8,199 nucleotides of DNA from an uncultured Bdellovibrio sp. (GTDB lineage: Bacteria > Bdellovibrionota > Bdellovibrionia > Bdellovibrionales > Bdellovibrionaceae), in NCBI GenBank assembly GCA_937871355.1, contig CALMPX010000411.1, positions 1 through 8,199 on the forward strand. The letters are read 5' to 3'. A program made the translations under genes and the position numbers. Positions within the stretch are counted from its first letter, which is position 1, and the number at the start of each line of letters is the position of its first letter. Positions 5,752 through 8,199 of the stretch are shown here, in pieces. The notes beneath the pieces are model-generated. The model worked only from the letters and a program-made list of their open reading frames with translations, ran no database searches and was not told the origin of the DNA.

Positions 5752-7186
5752 TCTTACACCGATTCTTTTTGGTATTCGAGCCCGCTTAACGGCGATGTTC
5801 GTTCTGATTTTTGGAACAACGACTGTTATTTTTTCGATCTTTCTCTATTATTTCTTGAATCAATCCTTATTAAAAGATTTTGACGAATCACTTTATAATT
5901 ATTCTGTCGACGTCGCGCAGACGATTGAAATCGGACAAAATAACAGTCTGACTTTACCTCCACTTAAAGTGGATGAAGGCAAGATCTACCCCTTTCAATC
6001 AGGAAATACCTTATTTATTATTCGCCATGTCTCTGGTGAGATTTTATCTTATGGGTCAAATTCGAAAAACTTTAATCCCCGCTACAAAGAGCAGTTCCGA
6101 CAAATCCTGGCCGGAGCCGACTCCGCCTATCACACCACCACCAACATCCACGCTGAAGACCGCGAAGCCATTTCATACCGAATCATTACTTTTCCTTTAG
6201 ATAATGAATCTAATCCCACTTTGTTTCTTCAAATTGCCGCCCCCATGGGAACTTTTGAAACGCAGCTCGATCAAATGAAAGCGATTTTGCTTTTTGGTTT
6301 ACCTGGCATTTTACTTGTCGCCATCATATCGGGTCTGTACTTATCGTCACGCGCTCTACGACCGGTACAGGACATGATCGATAAAACCAATAACATTAAC
6401 GCTTCTAAATTGGATGAGCGAGTAGACCTACCTCAGTCAAAAGATGAAATTAAAAAATTAGCTGAAACCATTAATCTGATGCTGGAAAGAATTGAAATCG
6501 CTTTTCAATCGCAAGAAAAATTTATTTCAAATGCCTCACATCAATTATTAACACCGATCACTATTCTTAAAGGCGAAGTTGAATTGGAAATGAAACACGA
6601 TTCAAACCCGGCTAAAAAAGTTTTCTATTCAAGCATCTTACAAGAAATTGATTCTTTGACCGGAATTATCACGAGCATGCTGCTCTTAGCAAAAATTGAT
6701 TCGGGAAAAAATATTCTTAATATTGTTGATTTCCACCCGGCGGAACTTATTCTTGATCTTTTGCCACGCATGCAAAAACTAGCTGAACAAAAAAAGATTA
6801 AAATAAAACTCGACATCATTGAAAATAGTGAACGAGTTCCTTGTCAAATCGATGTGGAATTGATGGAACAGCTCTTTTCAAATCTCATAGAAAATGCAAT
6901 TAAATATTCTCTCGAAGAAGGTCTCATTTTAATCCGTGTATTTTGGAACACGACCGCGACTAAAATTGAGATTGAAGACTTTGGTCGAGGTGTTCCTGAG
7001 GCGGCTCGAAAAGATATTTTCAGCCATTTTAGCCGAGCCGATACCAGCAGTAAAATCAAAGGCTATGGACTAGGGCTTTCTATCGCTCAGAAAATTGCCC
7101 ATTTACACGGAACAACGATCGTTTTAGAGGAAAAATCATCACCGGGCGCGTTGTTTGCTATCGAACTACCTCAACATAAAACATGA
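5726..7186 (+). CDS. Membrane sensor histidine kinase with HAMP domain, partner of the upstream regulator
   Basis: In 486 residues: cytosolic start with the RARLT lead-in (18-22), first membrane helix (about 23-45), periplasmic sensor region (about 46-186), second helix (187-207), HAMP (about 208-261), DHp domain with phospho-acceptor His272, and an ATPase domain with N-box NLIENAIKYS (387-396), G1 DFGRG (418-422), F-box IFSHFSR and G2 GYGLGLSIA (446-454). The catalytic domain is complete. The H-box reads SHQLLTPIT, with Gln instead of the usual Glu/Asp after His and Leu instead of Arg. The ATG at 5726 overlaps the regulator by 26 bases and has AGGG too close for ideal initiation, but the next Met (5795) would remove the lead-in to the first helix. 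The periplasmic region has no motif I recognise, so the signal is unknown. Confidence 0.93.
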   Translation: MSLKLQINNLTPILFGIRARLTAMFVLIFGTTTVIFSIFLYYFLNQSLLKDFDESLYNYSVDVAQTIEIGQNNSLTLPPLKVDEGKIYPFQSGNTLFIIRHVSGEILSYGSNSKNFNPRYKEQFRQILAGADSAYHTTTNIHAEDREAISYRIITFPLDNESNPTLFLQIAAPMGTFETQLDQMKAILLFGLPGILLVAIISGLYLSSRALRPVQDMIDKTNNINASKLDERVDLPQSKDEIKKLAETINLMLERIEIAFQSQEKFISNASHQLLTPITILKGEVELEMKHDSNPAKKVFYSSILQEIDSLTGIITSMLLLAKIDSGKNILNIVDFHPAELILDLLPRMQKLAEQKKIKIKLDIIENSERVPCQIDVELMEQLFSNLIENAIKYSLEEGLILIRVFWNTTATKIEIEDFGRGVPEAARKDIFSHFSRADTSSKIKGYGLGLSIAQKIAHLHGTTIVLEEKSSPGALFAIELPQHKT

Positions 7187-7197
7187 TCTCAATCCTA

Positions 7198-7314
7198 GAC
7201 TCTATCTTAGATTAAAATAAATTAATTCGTTTTTAACACCATTATTATCTCGTTGGACTACCCTGATAGAGTCAACAAAAGGTCAATAATGACCATAACT
7301 AAAAGGAGTCCTCC
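7198..7314 (+). promoter_or_regulatory. Leader/promoter region of the small Lys/His-rich gene, with inverted repeats
   Basis: Between the kinase gene and the small gene lie a spaced 9-bp inverted repeat, GACTCTATC (7198-7206) with GATAGAGTC (7265-7273), and a compact one, GGTCA-ATAA-TGACC (7281-7294). AAGGAG (7303-7308) follows and is itself followed at once by TCCTCC before ATG 7315, so the ribosome binding site lies next to a sequence complementary to it. TATTAT at 7243-7248 is a possible -10 without a good -35. Operator, promoter or RNA control are all possible. Confidence 0.35.
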
Positions 7315-7500
7315 ATGAAATTATTAACATTAATCGCTACTGTTGCTTTCGCTTTCGTTGCTCAAGCTAACGAACCTGCTACACCACCTCCAACTGAGCC
7401 GGCTGCTGTTTCTGCTCCTGCTGAAGCTGCTCCTGCAAAAAAAGAACACAAAAAAGGCCACAAAAAAGGCGGCCACAAAAAATCTGAAGCAACTAAGTAA
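7315..7500 (+). CDS. Small secreted Pro/Ala- and Lys/His-rich protein, Asr-like in composition
   Basis: The 61-residue product has a clear Sec signal peptide (MKLLTLIATVAFAFVAQA, likely cleaved after Ala18), then a flexible Pro/Ala/Glu stretch (about 19-41) and a C-terminal block with three His-Lys-Lys units (45-47, 49-51, 54-56) separated by glycines. The mature protein of about 43 residues would be periplasmic or exported and very basic at its end. Enterobacterial acid-shock protein Asr has the same plan of signal peptide, Ala/Pro spacer and HHKK repeats, but low-complexity similarity does not prove homology. Binding of protons, metal or polyanions is conceivable. A strong AAGGAG precedes it and an intrinsic terminator follows. 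Its position just after the sensor kinase suggests, but does not show, control by that system. Confidence 0.82.
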   Translation: MKLLTLIATVAFAFVAQANEPATPPPTEPAAVSAPAEAAPAKKEHKKGHKKGGHKKSEATK

Positions 7501-7522
7501 TTAGTTCTCATAAGATTTTGAT

Positions 7523-7556
7523 AAAAAGGCTGATCGAAAGATCAGTCTTTTTTTTT
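7523..7556 (+). terminator. Rho-independent terminator after the small Lys/His-rich gene
   Basis: A 13-bp stem (7523-7535 with 7540-7552, one G-T wobble) capped by a GAAA tetraloop is followed by a run of nine T (7548-7556). The A-run on the left arm also makes it able to act on the opposite strand. It lies 22 bases after the stop at 7500 and isolates the next gene. Confidence 0.95.
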
Positions 7557-7582
7557 ATGCTTTATCCTGCTAAGTTTCTTTC

Positions 7583-8199
7583 ATGAGAGAAAAGGTTCCC
7601 CGAAAAAAAGATACCTATCGTCCTGCATTTTGCGATTCGCAATTCTATTTATCTCATATCGACAAATTTAAAATCATCGAAGGAAATGTCAGCAACTTAC
7701 AACTGATCGAACAAGTCACCATCTGGGTCATCGCCTGCGCATGCTTACGACGTCCCGAATCTTGGTACTCTGGACGACATAGCTTAATCGACGAAGCTCG
7801 TCCGACTTATTCAAAAACAGATTTTTTCATGTTTGATCTATTTAAAAAACTAGATATTTCGTGGCCCAAGAAACTAGATCCCAGCATCGATCTTCATCAA
7901 TTTACTCGAACAGTTCGCATCATTCCTCTGCCACATGCAGCGACCAATGCTCTTTATCATTTTTATTTGGGACAATATCCACTCGAAATTTTATGTTACG
8001 AACCTGAGCCATTGGAACTTTTGAAATTACAAATCGAAGGAAAAAGAATACTCACTTTTAATCCCCACTTTGAAGATTGGCCGTATCAAAAATACGGAGA
8101 ACGTGATCCCTTAAGCTTTTGGCTGCATGATCTTATTCATGCCGATCACTTTTTTTCTGATCCTCAAAATCGACAAGGACAAATAGGTTTTTACCGTTT
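7583..8199 (+). CDS. Unrecognised protein, 5' part only (runs off the right edge)
   Basis: An open frame starts at ATG 7583, twelve bases after an in-frame stop, and continues for 205 codons to the window edge without interruption. Codon use matches the neighbours, so it is very likely a real gene, truncated only by the window. The product is soluble, rich in aromatic and charged residues (HADHFF, FEDWPYQKYGERDP), with no signal peptide. A segment HDLIHADHFF (182-191) contains His182, Asp183, His186 and His189 in spacing suited to metal binding. I recognise no family. No good ribosome binding site is visible before the start, and the gene probably has its own promoter between the terminator ending at 7556 and 7583 or overlapping the terminator. 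Confidence 0.8.
   Translation, partial: MREKVPRKKDTYRPAFCDSQFYLSHIDKFKIIEGNVSNLQLIEQVTIWVIACACLRRPESWYSGRHSLIDEARPTYSKTDFFMFDLFKKLDISWPKKLDPSIDLHQFTRTVRIIPLPHAATNALYHFYLGQYPLEILCYEPEPLELLKLQIEGKRILTFNPHFEDWPYQKYGERDPLSFWLHDLIHADHFFSDPQNRQGQIGFYR

Noticed and set aside
5973..6200. 75-codon frame inside the sensor kinase gene
   Set aside because: Out-of-frame shadow of the periplasmic region of the kinase with no supporting start signals.
6625..7059. Two minus-strand frames (6625-6819 and 6844-7059) opposite the kinase catalytic region
   Set aside because: Both are antisense to conserved DHp/ATPase sequence, and neither has a ribosome site or family resemblance.
7436..7490. A-rich HKK repeats as a programmed frameshift site
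   Set aside because: The AAAAAAG heptamers are not in the codon phase required for classic -1 slippage, and the zero-frame product is complete and sensible.

Overview
The window is AT-rich (roughly 40 % GC by eye) chromosomal DNA from a Gram-negative bacterium. Evidence for an outer membrane comes from a lipobox-bearing FKBP isomerase, Sec signal peptides on two very small proteins and a periplasm-sensing histidine kinase. The gene set and codon habits recall Bdellovibrio-like organisms, particularly the lower-GC Pseudobdellovibrio type. That placement is an impression and was not tested. I see no phage, insertion sequence, CRISPR array, rRNA or tRNA.

Left part (1-2231). A possible gene start runs off the left edge on the minus strand. 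On the plus strand follow an endonuclease/exonuclease/phosphatase-family enzyme and apaG. A gap of about 400 bases comes next, rich in inverted repeats, the best being a 12-bp perfect stem at 1780-1831. After it lies a 77-residue secreted protein whose signal peptide is complete only if translation starts at an ATA codon (1998), 5 bases after a strong AAGGAG.

Middle (2228-4119, minus strand). A compact operon reads fkpA-like lipoprotein isomerase, then pdxH (pyridoxamine phosphate oxidase), then pcp (pyroglutamyl peptidase). The gaps are 3 bases and a 1-base TAATG overlap. Its 3' end overlaps the stop codon of the ATA-start gene tail to tail.

Right part (4223-7556, plus strand). A divergent intergenic stretch leads to an EamA-type permease, an OmpR-family response regulator (ATGA overlap) and a sensor kinase (26-base overlap). 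These are probably one transcript. The kinase H-box reads SHQLLTPIT rather than SHELRTPLT. A separate 61-residue secreted Pro/Ala- and Lys/His-rich protein follows, with a leader rich in inverted repeats, a strong ribosome binding site and a textbook intrinsic terminator. Its composition resembles acid-shock protein Asr, so it is a reasonable candidate target of the adjacent two-component system. An unrecognised gene beginning at 7583 runs off the right edge.

Most of the window is ordinary housekeeping. The parts that deserve a second look are the ATA-start gene with its structured upstream gap, and the two-component system with its small Lys/His-rich neighbour.
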